DNA from: Labrys sp. KNU-23
GTDB taxonomy: Bacteria; Pseudomonadota; Alphaproteobacteria; Rhizobiales; Labraceae
Direction of reading: 5' to 3'
Length of the DNA: 64,000 bases
Assembly (NCBI RefSeq): GCF_008330945.1
Contig: NZ_CP043489.1
Location: 3,421,501 to 3,485,500, forward strand
Part shown: in pieces, positions 42,262 through 52,059 of the stretch
Position numbering within the stretch: the stretch's first letter is position 1
Layout of the letters: each line of letters starts with the position of its first letter
The notes under the pieces: model-generated
Database searches by the model: none
Told to the model about the DNA's origin: nothing
The model's input: only the letters and a program-made list of their open reading frames with translations
Program-made: the position numbers and the translations under genes

Positions 42262-42924
42262 ATGAACCAAGACGAACTCGGCCTGCGCCGCGCCATCATC
42301 GAGAAATGCCGTTGGATGAATGCCAACGGCCTCAATCAGGGGACCTCCGGCAACATCTCGGCGCGCTGCGGCGACCGTATGCTGATCACCCCTTCGGCCG
42401 TCCCCTATCACGAGATGGAACCGGAAATGATCGCCGCCATGCCCTTCGAGGGCGAGTATGGCGCCTGGCAGGGGCCACTGAAGCCCTCGGTGGAATGGCG
42501 CTTCCATTTCGACATTCTCAGGGGCCGCCCGGATGCCGGCGCCGTGGTGCATACCCACGCCACCTGGTCCACTATCCTCGCCATTGCGCATAAGCCAATC
42601 CCGGCCATCCACTACATGATCGCGGCCTTTGGTGGGCCCGACATCCGCTGCGCGCCCTACGCCCGCTACGGCTCCGAGGAGCTGTCGCGTTTCGCGCTCG
42701 AGGCCCTGGAGGGGCGCAATGGCTGCCTGCTCGCCAATCACGGCATGATCGCGGTCGGCTCCAGCCTGGACAAGGCGATGTGGCTCGCCCATGAGCTGGA
42801 GACGCTGGCCAAGCAATATTATCACGCGCTGCAGATCGGCGCTGCCAACATCCTGCCCGACAGCGAGATCGTACAGGTGGTCGAGGGCTTCAAGAGCTAC
42901 GGCCTGCAGGACAAGAAGCCATAG
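42262..42924 (+). CDS. Class II aldolase/adducin-domain protein (fuculose-phosphate aldolase-like)
   Basis: The 220-residue protein has the class II aldolase pattern: NQGTSGNISAR at the phosphate-binding start, the probable zinc-ligand segment VVHTHATWSTILA, and LLANHGMIAVG. Such enzymes cleave L-fuculose-1-phosphate or related sugar phosphates to dihydroxyacetone phosphate and an aldehyde. GGAAG lies before ATG 42262. No neighbour fixes the substrate, and 5-methylthioribulose-type enzymes are related. Confidence 0.83.
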   Translation: MNQDELGLRRAIIEKCRWMNANGLNQGTSGNISARCGDRMLITPSAVPYHEMEPEMIAAMPFEGEYGAWQGPLKPSVEWRFHFDILRGRPDAGAVVHTHATWSTILAIAHKPIPAIHYMIAAFGGPDIRCAPYARYGSEELSRFALEALEGRNGCLLANHGMIAVGSSLDKAMWLAHELETLAKQYYHALQIGAANILPDSEIVQVVEGFKSYGLQDKKP

Positions 42925-42996
42925 GCTTCGCAGGCTTCGGGGACACAGTCGGGGATCGTTCGGGAGAGCAACATCCCCTCATGCGAGACCGATGCC

Positions 42997-43800
42997 TCAC
43001 CAGGTCGGCACATAGGCGCCCTTGTATTTGTCCAGGACGAAAGCCCGGACTTCCGGCGAGCGGTAGGCCTCGGCCAGGATCGGCACCCAGGGCTGGTCCT
43101 TGTCCGCCGTGCGAACCGCGATCAGATTGGTGTATTGCGGCTTGAGTTCTTCCAGCAGCAAAGCCTGCTTGGTCGGGTCGAGGCCGGCGGTGACGGCGTA
43201 ATTGGCATTGACTGCCGCGGCATCGACATCGTCGAGCGAACGCGGTGTCTGGGCGGCATCGACCTCCAGGAAGCGCAGTTGCTTGGGATTGGCGGTGATG
43301 TCCGCCACGATCGGCTTGTAGCCGACGCCGTCCCGGAGCGTGATCACGCCCTTGTCGCGCAGCAGCAGGAGCGTGCGACCGCCATTGGTCGGGTCATTCT
43401 GGATGGCGATGGTGGCGCCGTCCGGCACTTCGTTCCAGGCCTTGTGCCGGCGTGAATAGACGCCCAGGCGCGAATTGATGATCGGGGCGATGCCGACGAT
43501 CTTGTAGCCGCGATCTGCGATCTGGTTGTCGAGATAAGGCTGGTTCTGGAAGGCATTGGCCTGGATTTCGCCGGCATCCAGCGCCGCGTTGGGAACGACA
43601 TAGTCGGAGAACTCGATCACCTCGATCTCCAGGCCGCGCTTGGCGGCGACCGGCTTGGCTGCTTCCAGGGTTTCGGCCATGGGGCCGGGCGTGGCGCCGA
43701 CACGGATGCGGGTCGATGAGGCCAGAGCGGCTGCGGGCGCGGCGAGCAGAGAGGCGGCAGCCAGTGTCAGAACGGAGCGGCGGGTGAGGGCAGGAAACAT
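42997..43800 (-). CDS. MetQ/NlpA-family substrate-binding protein, orphan
   Basis: The 267-residue exported protein has signal TRRSVLTLAAASLLAAPAAALA without a lipobox cysteine, which is unlike typical lipoprotein MetQ. The twin Arg at residues 7-8 may indicate Tat export. The mature part follows the D-methionine-binding family: IRVGATPGPMAETLE, QANAFQNQPYLDNQI, SRLGVYSRRHKAW and NPTNGGRTLLLL-like sequence, then the AVNANYAVTAGLDP hinge. No MetN ATPase or MetI permease is nearby, so its partner is elsewhere or it has another ligand. Confidence 0.83.
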   Translation of the reverse strand: MFPALTRRSVLTLAAASLLAAPAAALASSTRIRVGATPGPMAETLEAAKPVAAKRGLEIEVIEFSDYVVPNAALDAGEIQANAFQNQPYLDNQIADRGYKIVGIAPIINSRLGVYSRRHKAWNEVPDGATIAIQNDPTNGGRTLLLLRDKGVITLRDGVGYKPIVADITANPKQLRFLEVDAAQTPRSLDDVDAAAVNANYAVTAGLDPTKQALLLEELKPQYTNLIAVRTADKDQPWVPILAEAYRSPEVRAFVLDKYKGAYVPTW

Positions 43801-44169
43801 CGATCGATCTCTGAAAAGGGGTGGGTCGATGCGATGGTAGGAAAATTAATTCATTAAATCCATAAAAATTATATACTATATAATGAGTTATTTCTATCGT
43901 TTATCGGCAGGGCGCCATCCGAAGAAGGCGCCACCCACCTTCTCCACGAAGTGGGGAAGGTGGCATGTCGGAGACATGATCGATGGGGTGTGGGCCGCTG
44001 GCGCCACGCCAACGGAACGGGTGTGGACGCATATGTGCTGTTGCTCATCAATGCCGGACAGGCCGTGCTCGCGGGCCACACCCCATCCGACCTCGCCTCG
44101 CGAGGCCGCCTTCCCCGCTTCGCGGAGAAGGCAGATCGCGCCTCTTCTTACCTGGACGGAGCTCGATCC
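43801..44169. repeat. AT-rich promoter patch plus palindromic repeats
   Basis: Bases 43838-43900 are very AT-rich compared with the rest of the window and lie directly upstream of the MetQ-like gene, so they probably hold its promoter. From 43915 on, nested inverted repeats follow, such as CCACCTTCTCC...GGGGAAGGTGG near 43938-43962 and GATGGGGTGTGGGCC near 43982 pairing with GGGCCACACCCCATC near 44077. No gene is supported. Confidence 0.6.
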
Positions 44170-45471
44170 CTACAGGATGAACTGGCTGAGGTCGGTGTTC
44201 TTGGCCAGGTCGCCCACGGTCTTCTGCACATAGTCGGCGTCGATGGTGACGCTCTCCCCGCCCTTGTCGGGGGCAGTGAAGGAGATCTCGTCGAGGATGC
44301 GTTCCATCACCGTCTGCAGCCGGCGCGCACCGATATTCTCGACGGTGGCGTTCACCTGCACCGCGATGGCGGCGATGGCGTCGATCGCCTCCGGCGTGAA
44401 GCTGAGCGTGAGATTCTCGGTGCCCATCAGCGCCACATATTGCTTGATCAGGCTGGCTTCCGTGTCGGTGAGGATGCGGCGGAAGTCGTCCTGGGTCAGG
44501 GCCTGCAATTCGACACGGATCGGCAGGCGGCCCTGCAATTCCGGCAGGAGGTCGGAAGGCTTGGCGACATGGAAGGCGCCGGACGCGATGAAGAGAATGT
44601 GGTCGGTACGCACTGCGCCGTGCTTGGTCGACACCGTGGTGCCTTCGATCAGCGGCAGGAGGTCGCGCTGCACGCCTTCGCGACTGACGTCGGCGCCGCC
44701 CCGGTTCTCGCGGGCGCAGATCTTGTCGATCTCGTCGAGGAAGACGATGCCGTTGTTCTCGACCTGGCGGATGGCCTCCTGCACGATCTGGTCCTGGTCG
44801 AGCAGATTGTCGGCCTCTTCCTGGATCAGTTGGTCATAGCTCTCGCGGACCGTGGTGCGCTTGGTCTTGGTGCGTCCCGAAAAGGCCTTGCCGAAGATGT
44901 CGCCGATCGAGACCACGCCCATCTGACCCTGGGGCAGGCCGGGCAGCTCGAAGGAGGGCGAGGACGTATCCTTCATCTCGATCTCGATTTCCTTGTCGTC
45001 GAGCTCGCCGGCGCGCAGCTTCTTCTGGAAAGAGTCGCGGGTCGCCGGGCTCGCCGTGGCGCCGACCAGGGCGTTGAGCACGCGCTGCTCGGCGGCGAGA
45101 TGGGCCTTGGCTTGGACTTCCTTGCGCTTTTCGGCCTTCACCAGGGCTATGCCGATATCGATGAGATCGCGCACGATCTGTTCGACGTCGCGCCCGACAT
45201 AGCCGACCTCGGTGAACTTGGTGGCTTCCACCTTCAGGAAGGGAGCATTGGCAAGCTTGGCGAGGCGGCGCGAAATCTCGGTCTTGCCGACGCCGGTCGG
45301 ACCGATCATCAGGATGTTCTTGGGCATCACCTCTTCGCGCAGCGTCTCGTCGAGCTGCAGGCGGCGCCAGCGATTGCGCAGGGCAATGGCGACGGCACGC
45401 TTGGCGTCATGCTGGCCGACGATGTGGCGGTCGAGTTCTGAGACGATTTCGCGGGGGGAAAAGTTGGACAT
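44170..45471 (-). CDS. hslU: ATP-dependent protease ATPase subunit HslU
   Basis: The 433-residue AAA+ unfoldase has the conserved N-terminus FSPREIVSELDRHIVGQ, Walker A GPTGVGKTE, pore loop GYVGRD, Walker B GIVFLDEIDKI, and the C-terminal tail DLSQFIL that inserts into HslV. It unfolds substrates for the HslV peptidase. ATG 45471 is used; a GTG two codons earlier is possible. It is separated from hslV by 5.8 kb, while the two genes are commonly adjacent in related bacteria. Confidence 0.95.
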   Translation of the reverse strand: MSNFSPREIVSELDRHIVGQHDAKRAVAIALRNRWRRLQLDETLREEVMPKNILMIGPTGVGKTEISRRLAKLANAPFLKVEATKFTEVGYVGRDVEQIVRDLIDIGIALVKAEKRKEVQAKAHLAAEQRVLNALVGATASPATRDSFQKKLRAGELDDKEIEIEMKDTSSPSFELPGLPQGQMGVVSIGDIFGKAFSGRTKTKRTTVRESYDQLIQEEADNLLDQDQIVQEAIRQVENNGIVFLDEIDKICARENRGGADVSREGVQRDLLPLIEGTTVSTKHGAVRTDHILFIASGAFHVAKPSDLLPELQGRLPIRVELQALTQDDFRRILTDTEASLIKQYVALMGTENLTLSFTPEAIDAIAAIAVQVNATVENIGARRLQTVMERILDEISFTAPDKGGESVTIDADYVQKTVGDLAKNTDLSQFIL

Positions 45472-45834
45472 AGGCACTCGAAGGGAAGGGTAAAGCTGCT
45501 ACATAATGGCTGAGGCGCGAAAATCCAGCATCCAGAATTGAAGGCAGTTCCGCAATTGCCCGGAGCGAACAAAAGCTCGGCGGTATGATGATAGCGCAGA
45601 ACTCTGCCTTGCAGATATTGGTCTGAAGATTTGTGCGGGATCACGGGCTCTTTGCCTTGACAGGAGTCTTGTCGCACCGTCAGGATGCCGCCGCTTGCAT
45701 GGACCGGTCCCAGCGATGGCAGGGTGGCTCCGGCAAGTGGTTTTCAGACGGTCCGAAAGAGGCCGAATAGGCAGAAATGCCGTCGTTGGTGGCGGCGATC
45801 GGGCACATTATCCTTTTGCTTGGGGGGAAGCGTC
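45472..45834. other. Divergent promoter region of hslU and the sugar transporter
   Basis: These 363 bases separate hslU (minus) from the ABC ATPase gene (plus). I see no gene and no clear sigma-32-type promoter, although one would be expected for hslU. The last part includes a GGGGGGAAG ribosome site for the ATPase gene. Confidence 0.5.
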
Positions 45835-46905
<1,071 letters not shown>

Positions 46906-47001
46906 CCGGCCAGAGCGACCTCTTGAAATCGCTTCCGCCTTCGTCGGCAGGAACGAGCGTGGTCTTTTGCGAAGGCCAGTTTCGTCTTTTCTGACGACTG
47001 A

Positions 47002-47010
47002 GGGGGGGGG
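47002..47010 (+). other. Nine-base G homopolymer upstream of the sugar-binding protein gene
   Basis: An uninterrupted run of nine G lies in the gap between the ATPase gene and the binding-protein gene, about 80 bases before the latter's start. Such tracts can slip during replication. The position would suit a promoter or leader effect, but none is shown. Confidence 0.5.
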
Positions 47011-47088
47011 CTTGCTTTGCCTGCACGGCCGGCATACCGGCCGGCATTCGGCCTATAAATAAAATTGCCATTGCCAGGGAGGACTTCG

Positions 47089-48405
47089 ATGACGATCAAC
47101 AGACGTGATCTGCTCACTGCTTCCGCAGGTCTCGCCGCGGTAGCCGGATTGGGTCGGCTCGGCATCGGGCCGGCTTTCGCACAGGGCGCCGAGCCGGCCT
47201 ACAAGCCGGAGGAAGGCGCGAGCCTGCGCGTGCTGCGCTGGACTCCCTTCGTGCAGGGGGACGAGGACGCCTGGCTCGCCAACACCAAGAAGTTCACCGA
47301 GGCGACCGGCGTGCAGGTCCGTGTCGACAAGGAAAGCTGGGAGGACATCCGTCCGAAGGCAGCGGTCGCGGCCAATGTCGGCTCGGGGCCGGATATCGTG
47401 CTGTGCTGGTTCGACGATGCCCATCAATATCCCGACAAGCTGGTCGACCTCACCGAGCTCGGCACCTATCTCGGCGGCAAATATGGCGGCTGGTATGACG
47501 GCCTGAAGGGCTATGCCACGCGCGAGGGCAAGTTCATCGCCCTGCCGCTGGCGGCGATCGGCAATGCCATCTGCTACCGCGACAGCCATATGAAGGCCGC
47601 CGGCTTCAGCGAGTTCCCCAAGGATACCGCCGGTTTCCTCGAATTGTGCAAGGCGCTCAAGGCCAAGGGCACGCCGGCAGGCTTCCCGCATGGCAAGGCG
47701 GTCGGCGACGGCAACAATTATGCCCATTGGCTCTTGTGGAGCCATGGCGGCAAGATGGTCGACGAAAGTGGCAAGGTCACCATCAATTCGCCAGAGACCA
47801 TCGCCTCGATCAAATATGCCAAGTCGCTCTACGAGACCTTCATCCCGGGCACCGAGAGCTGGCTCGACATCAACAACAACCGCGCCTTCCTGGCCGGGCA
47901 GGTGTCGCTGACCGCCAATGGCGTCTCGCTCTATTATGCAGCCAAGAAGGACGCCAAGCTCAAGGAGCTGGCAGCGGATATCCGCACGGTCAACTTCCCG
48001 GTCGGCCCGGTGGGGCAGAAGATCGAACTGCACCAGACGACCTCGACCCTGCTGTTCAAGCATTCCAAATATCCCGAGGCAGCCAAAGCCTATCTGAAGT
48101 TCATGTATGAGGACGCGCAGATGAATGCCTGGATCGGCGGATCCAGTGCCTATTGCTGCCAGGCCCTGAAGGCCTTCGCCGCCAATCCGGTGTGGAAGTC
48201 CGATCCGATCCATGAACCCTACTCGCATGCCTCCGAGACGCTGCGCCCCAACGGCTATGCCGGGCCCCTCGGCTATGCCTCCGCCGGCGTGATGGCCGAT
48301 TATGTGCTTGTCGACATGTACGCGGTCGCGGTGACCGGCCAGATGTCACCGGAGGATGCGGCGGCCCAGGCCGAGAAGCGGGCCAATCGCTATTATCGGG
48401 TGTAG
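47089..48405 (+). CDS. Carbohydrate ABC transporter substrate-binding protein, Tat-type signal
   Basis: This 438-residue extracellular binding protein (SBP_bac_1 family) has N-terminus TINRRDLLTASAGLAAVAGLG, which contains the RRDLL Tat motif. The mature part has LRVLRWTPFVQGDEDAW and GPDIVLCWFDDAHQYPDKLVDLT. A GGGAGG site precedes ATG 47089. It belongs with the ATPase upstream and the two permeases downstream. The sugar is unknown; sorbitol, mannitol and oligosaccharide systems look similar. Confidence 0.9.
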   Translation: MTINRRDLLTASAGLAAVAGLGRLGIGPAFAQGAEPAYKPEEGASLRVLRWTPFVQGDEDAWLANTKKFTEATGVQVRVDKESWEDIRPKAAVAANVGSGPDIVLCWFDDAHQYPDKLVDLTELGTYLGGKYGGWYDGLKGYATREGKFIALPLAAIGNAICYRDSHMKAAGFSEFPKDTAGFLELCKALKAKGTPAGFPHGKAVGDGNNYAHWLLWSHGGKMVDESGKVTINSPETIASIKYAKSLYETFIPGTESWLDINNNRAFLAGQVSLTANGVSLYYAAKKDAKLKELAADIRTVNFPVGPVGQKIELHQTTSTLLFKHSKYPEAAKAYLKFMYEDAQMNAWIGGSSAYCCQALKAFAANPVWKSDPIHEPYSHASETLRPNGYAGPLGYASAGVMADYVLVDMYAVAVTGQMSPEDAAAQAEKRANRYYRV

Positions 48406-48431
48406 GGGGCGGTTGACGTCTTCTTCGAGGT

Positions 48432-48625
48432 ATCGAGGAACCCCACCCCTCATCCTCCTGCCGGGACCTAAGGCACTTCCATAGGAAGTGCCAGATCCCG
48501 CAAGGGGAGAAGGGGCTTTATCTGGTGGGGATGAGGCGCGGCGGTAACGCTGCAATCTGCCTCGCCCTACCCCATTCAGATCCCTTCTCCCCTTGCGGGA
48601 GAAGGTCCCGGCAGGGGGATGAGGG
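48432..48625. repeat. Large palindromic repeat between binding-protein and permease genes
   Basis: Outer arms near 48437-48468 (CACCCCTCATCC then CCTGCCGGGACC) and 48605-48629 (GGTCCCGGCAGG then GGATGAGGGGTG) are complementary. Inner blocks near 48494-48512 and 48587-48603 also pair (GCAAGGGGAGAAGG against CCTTCTCCCCTTGC), as do CACTTCC/GGAAGTG. The element could form a long stem in the operon mRNA. Confidence 0.8.
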
Positions 48626-48670
48626 GTGAAACACTCACTCTCCCCTCCTTCCTTTCCACCAAGGCACCTC

Positions 48671-49609
48671 ATGAGCATCGCGACATCGAGACCACGGCCG
48701 CGACCTTCTGCCTTCGCCAGGCTGGCGCAGAGCAAGGGAGCGCTCGGCACGCTCTTCATGCTGCCCGCAGCGGTTTTCCTGATCTGCCTGCTGGCCTATC
48801 CGCTGGGCCTGGGCGTCTGGCTCGGCTTTACCGACACCAAGATCGGGCGCGAGGGCATTTTCGTCGGGCTGGAGAACTACGAGTTCCTCTGGGCCGATTC
48901 GGTGTTCTGGCTGTCGGTGTTCAACACCGTCGTCTACACGGTCGTCGCCTCGATCCTCAAATTCGGCCTCGGGCTCTGGCTCGCCTTGCTGCTCAACCAG
49001 CATCTGCCCTTCAAGTCGCTGTTCCGGGCGATCGTGCTGCTGCCCTGGGTCGTACCCACCGTGCTCTCGGCGCTGGCTTTCTGGTGGATCTATGATTCGC
49101 AGTTCTCGATCATCTCCTGGTCGCTGATGCAGCTCGGCCTGATCCAGCAGCCGATCAATTTCCTCGGCGATCCCGTCAATGCCCGCATCTCGGTGATCGT
49201 TGCCAATGTCTGGCGCGGCATTCCCTTCGTCGCCATCTCGCTGCTGGCCGGCCTGCAGACCATTTCGCCTTCGCTGCAGGAGGCGGCCTCGCTCGATGGC
49301 GCCACCAGCTGGCAACGCTTCCGCCATGTCACGCTGCCGCTGCTGACGCCGATCATCGCCGTGGTGATGACTTTCTCGGTGCTGTTCACCTTCACCGATT
49401 TCCAGCTCATCTATGTGCTGACCAAGGGCGGCCCGGTGAATGCCACCCATCTGATGGCGACCCTTTCCTTCCAGCGCGGCATTCCCGGCGGTCAGCTCGG
49501 CGAAGGCGCGGCCATCGCGGTGGCGATGGTGCCCTTCCTGCTGGCGGCCATCCTGTTCAGCTTCTTCGGCCTGCAAAGGCGACGCTGGCAGCAGGGCGGA
49601 CAGGAATGA
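48671..49609 (+). CDS. Carbohydrate ABC transporter permease (MalF/UgpA type)
   Basis: This 312-residue inner-membrane protein has six hydrophobic segments, beginning GTLFMLPAAVFLICLLAYPL. The EAA loop is LQEAASLDGATSWQRFRHVTLPLL. AAGG lies before ATG 48671. It pairs with the next permease. A palindromic repeat separates it from the binding-protein gene. Confidence 0.9.
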   Translation: MSIATSRPRPRPSAFARLAQSKGALGTLFMLPAAVFLICLLAYPLGLGVWLGFTDTKIGREGIFVGLENYEFLWADSVFWLSVFNTVVYTVVASILKFGLGLWLALLLNQHLPFKSLFRAIVLLPWVVPTVLSALAFWWIYDSQFSIISWSLMQLGLIQQPINFLGDPVNARISVIVANVWRGIPFVAISLLAGLQTISPSLQEAASLDGATSWQRFRHVTLPLLTPIIAVVMTFSVLFTFTDFQLIYVLTKGGPVNATHLMATLSFQRGIPGGQLGEGAAIAVAMVPFLLAAILFSFFGLQRRRWQQGGQE

Positions 49610-49623
49610 GCGGAGGCACGACG

Positions 49624-50517
49624 ATGAATGCGAAACAAGCCACCGCGCCCCTTGCCGACAATGTCGAGGGCATGGGCTATCTCTCCAGCCTGCCGCGACG
49701 GGTGGTGACCGTCTACCTGCCGCTCCTGGTCTTCGTCATCGTGCTGCTGTTCCCGTTTTACTGGATGGCGATCACCACGGTGAAGCCGAACGACCAGTTG
49801 ACCGATTACGCCAATCACAGCCCGTTCTGGGTTGTCGGACCCACCCTCGAACACATCCGCTATCTCCTGTTCGAGACCTCCTATCCGGGCTGGCTGCTCA
49901 ACACGATCTATGTCTCGGTCGGGGCGACGGCGCTGGCGCTGTTCGCCTCCGTGCTCGCTGCCTATGCGATCGAGCGCATTCGCTTCAGGGGATCGCGGAT
50001 CGTCGGCCTGCTGATCTTCCTGGCCTATCTGGTACCGCCCTCGATCCTGTTCATTCCGCTCGCCTTCATCGTCTTCAAGCTCGGCATCTACGATACCAAG
50101 CTTGCCCTGATCTTCACCTATCCGACGTTCCTCATTCCCTTCTGCACCTGGCTGCTGATGGGCTATTTCCGCTCGATTCCCTATGAGCTTGAGGAGAGCG
50201 CCCTGGTCGACGGAGCCTCGCGCTGGCAGATCCTGGTCCGGGTGATCCTGCCGCTGGCGGTGCCGGGCCTGATCTCGGCCGGCATCTTCGCCTTCACCCT
50301 GTCCTGGAACGAGTTCATCTACGCGCTGACCTTCATCCAGTCGTCAGAGAACAAGACGGTGCCGGTGGGCGTGCTGACCGAACTGGTGCGCGGCGACATC
50401 TTCGAATGGGGATCCTTGATGGCGGGAGCTCTGTTCGGCTCCCTGCCGGTGGTGATCCTCTATTCCTTCTTCGTCGACTATTACGTGTCCTCGATGACGG
50501 GTGCGGTGAAGGAGTAA
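49624..50517 (+). CDS. Carbohydrate ABC transporter permease (MalG/UgpE type)
   Basis: This 297-residue membrane protein has the EAA loop ELEESALVDGASRWQILVRVILPLAVPG and the MalG-type start FPFYWMAITTVKPND. ATG 49624 has GGAGG seven bases upstream. ATG 49606, overlapping the preceding stop, is an alternative. It completes the sugar importer. Confidence 0.9.
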   Translation: MNAKQATAPLADNVEGMGYLSSLPRRVVTVYLPLLVFVIVLLFPFYWMAITTVKPNDQLTDYANHSPFWVVGPTLEHIRYLLFETSYPGWLLNTIYVSVGATALALFASVLAAYAIERIRFRGSRIVGLLIFLAYLVPPSILFIPLAFIVFKLGIYDTKLALIFTYPTFLIPFCTWLLMGYFRSIPYELEESALVDGASRWQILVRVILPLAVPGLISAGIFAFTLSWNEFIYALTFIQSSENKTVPVGVLTELVRGDIFEWGSLMAGALFGSLPVVILYSFFVDYYVSSMTGAVKE

Positions 50518-50547
50518 CCGGTTCGCATTGCGGTCGCCTCCCATGTC

Positions 50548-50811
50548 TCAGCGCCGGTTGCGCCGGTCCTCATACATCTGTTCGAGCGGATCGATGAAGG
50601 AGCCGCCGAACAGTAGATAAGCGACGAGGAAATAGACGAATTTGGCGAGGGTGAAGAAGCCGATCCATTGCAGCAGTATGAAGGGGGCGCTCACCGCGAC
50701 GAGCCCGAAGCAGATCAGCGCGCTGGCGACGAGGCATGCCAGCAACACCACCAGATGCATCGCCAATTGCGTCCCGCTGTCATAGCCGCTGATGTCGAGC
50801 TTGCCCTTCAC
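50548..50811 (-). CDS. Small membrane protein of unknown function
   Basis: The 87-residue protein has two hydrophobic segments (LAMHLVVLLACLVASALICFG and ILLQWIGFFTLAKFVYFLVAYLL) and a charged C-terminus DPLEQMYEDRRNRR. I do not recognise a family. It lies on the minus strand 33 bases after the small lipoprotein gene and may be co-transcribed with it and hslV. Confidence 0.6.
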   Translation of the reverse strand: MKGKLDISGYDSGTQLAMHLVVLLACLVASALICFGLVAVSAPFILLQWIGFFTLAKFVYFLVAYLLFGGSFIDPLEQMYEDRRNRR

Positions 50812-50844
50812 GCTGCCTCCCCTTCAGGCCGGACCTCGCCCGGC

Positions 50845-51240
50845 CTATCTGTCCTCGGCGAATTTGTAGGCAGCGGCTTCCGGCGCCTTGCCGGTGATGC
50901 AGGCCTTGAACTTGGCGATTTCTTCGGCGCCATAGGTACCCAGGCCTTGGGACTGGCACTGCGAGCTCGCCTCGCTATAGGCGGCCTCGAGCTTGACGCA
51001 GCGCTCGCGCTGCGGCGAGCCGGGCCTGACGCCCTTGCGGCTGCAGGTGTCGCCGGCAATGCCCTGGGAAGCCTTGCGTCGCATGCAGTCCGTCATGGCC
51101 GTGCCGGACTTGATGCCCTCGGCCTGGCAGGCCTTTTCGAGCGGATTCGTGGTCGGAAATTCGGGCTGCTTCTCCGCCGCGCAGCCCGCGAGGGTTAAAG
51201 CGGCGAAGATGACGGGAAGGCTGGTCCGGAGGGAGAGCAT
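50845..51240 (-). CDS. Small cysteine-containing lipoprotein
   Basis: This 131-residue protein has a lipoprotein signal ending LTLAGC, with Cys20 as the acylated residue. The mature part has several spaced cysteines (CQAEG, DCMRRKA, DTCSRKG, RCVKLEAA, SQCQSQG, KACITG) that could form disulphides. I know no named family for it. It follows hslV on the same strand by 40 bases. Confidence 0.65.
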   Translation of the reverse strand: MLSLRTSLPVIFAALTLAGCAAEKQPEFPTTNPLEKACQAEGIKSGTAMTDCMRRKASQGIAGDTCSRKGVRPGSPQRERCVKLEAAYSEASSQCQSQGLGTYGAEEIAKFKACITGKAPEAAAYKFAEDR

Positions 51241-51280
51241 GAAGGGCGGCTTTCTGCCTGTGATGACTCTCGCTCTCTTA

Positions 51281-51856
51281 TCAGAGATCGATGCTCTCGA
51301 TCACCAGATTATGATTGGTATAGACACAGATATCCGCTGCAATGTTCATGGCCTTCTTGACGATCGCTTCAGCATCATAGTCGGTGTCGACCAGTGCCCT
51401 TGCGGCAGCCAGGGCGTAATTACCACCGGAACCGATTGCCATCACGCCGCCTTCGGGTTCCAGGACGTCGCCGGTTCCGGTCAGTACCAGCCCGGCTGAT
51501 TTGTCGGCCACCAGCATCATCGCCTCCAGGCGGCGCAGATAGCGGTCGGTGCGCCAGTCCTTGGCGAGCTCGACGCAGGCCCGCGTCAACTGGGTGGGGT
51601 ATTGCTCGAGCTTGGCTTCCAGCCGTTCGAACAGAGTGAAGGCATCGGCGGTGGCGCCGGCGAAGCCGGCGATGACGTCGCCCTTGCCGAGTCGGCGGAC
51701 CTTGCGCGCATTGCCCTTGATCACGGTCTGGCCGAGGCTGACCTGCCCGTCGCCGCCGATCACCACGCGCCCGCCCTTGCGGACCATCAGGATGGTGGTG
51801 GCATGGAAAGGAGAGCGGGGGCCGTTGTCGGGGCTGGCGGAAAGGTTGAACGTCAT
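51281..51856 (-). CDS. hslV: ATP-dependent protease peptidase subunit HslV
   Basis: The 191-residue threonine peptidase has the HslV pattern FHATTILMVRKGGRVVIGGDGQVSLGQTVIKGNARKVRRL; the nucleophile is the first threonine of that TT after an N-terminal propeptide of about 24 residues. GAGGT precedes ATG 51856. It forms the proteolytic double hexamer that works with HslU. The hslU gene lies 5.8 kb downstream on the same strand, beyond an opposite-strand sugar transporter. Confidence 0.93.
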   Translation of the reverse strand: MTFNLSASPDNGPRSPFHATTILMVRKGGRVVIGGDGQVSLGQTVIKGNARKVRRLGKGDVIAGFAGATADAFTLFERLEAKLEQYPTQLTRACVELAKDWRTDRYLRRLEAMMLVADKSAGLVLTGTGDVLEPEGGVMAIGSGGNYALAAARALVDTDYDAEAIVKKAMNIAADICVYTNHNLVIESIDL

Positions 51857-52059
51857 GGGAACCTCACTGAACACGCCCTCTATCTAGGTGGTCGCGGACA
51901 AAAGGCAAAGGGTAGCCCACTCCGGGCGCGCAGACTTGTGCAGAGCCGGCTCCGGCGAAGGAGCGTGGAGATGGCTGTAGAAGGCGTGGAATGCGTTGCT
52001 TGCGTGCCTGCGAACGAAGTAGCTTGGGGTGAAAACTGAAATCCAACCAAGGATAGTTC

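Noticed and set aside
48432..48625. A CRISPR array in the repeat-rich gap
   Set aside because: The repeats are inverted, not direct, have no regular spacers, and no cas gene is present in the window.
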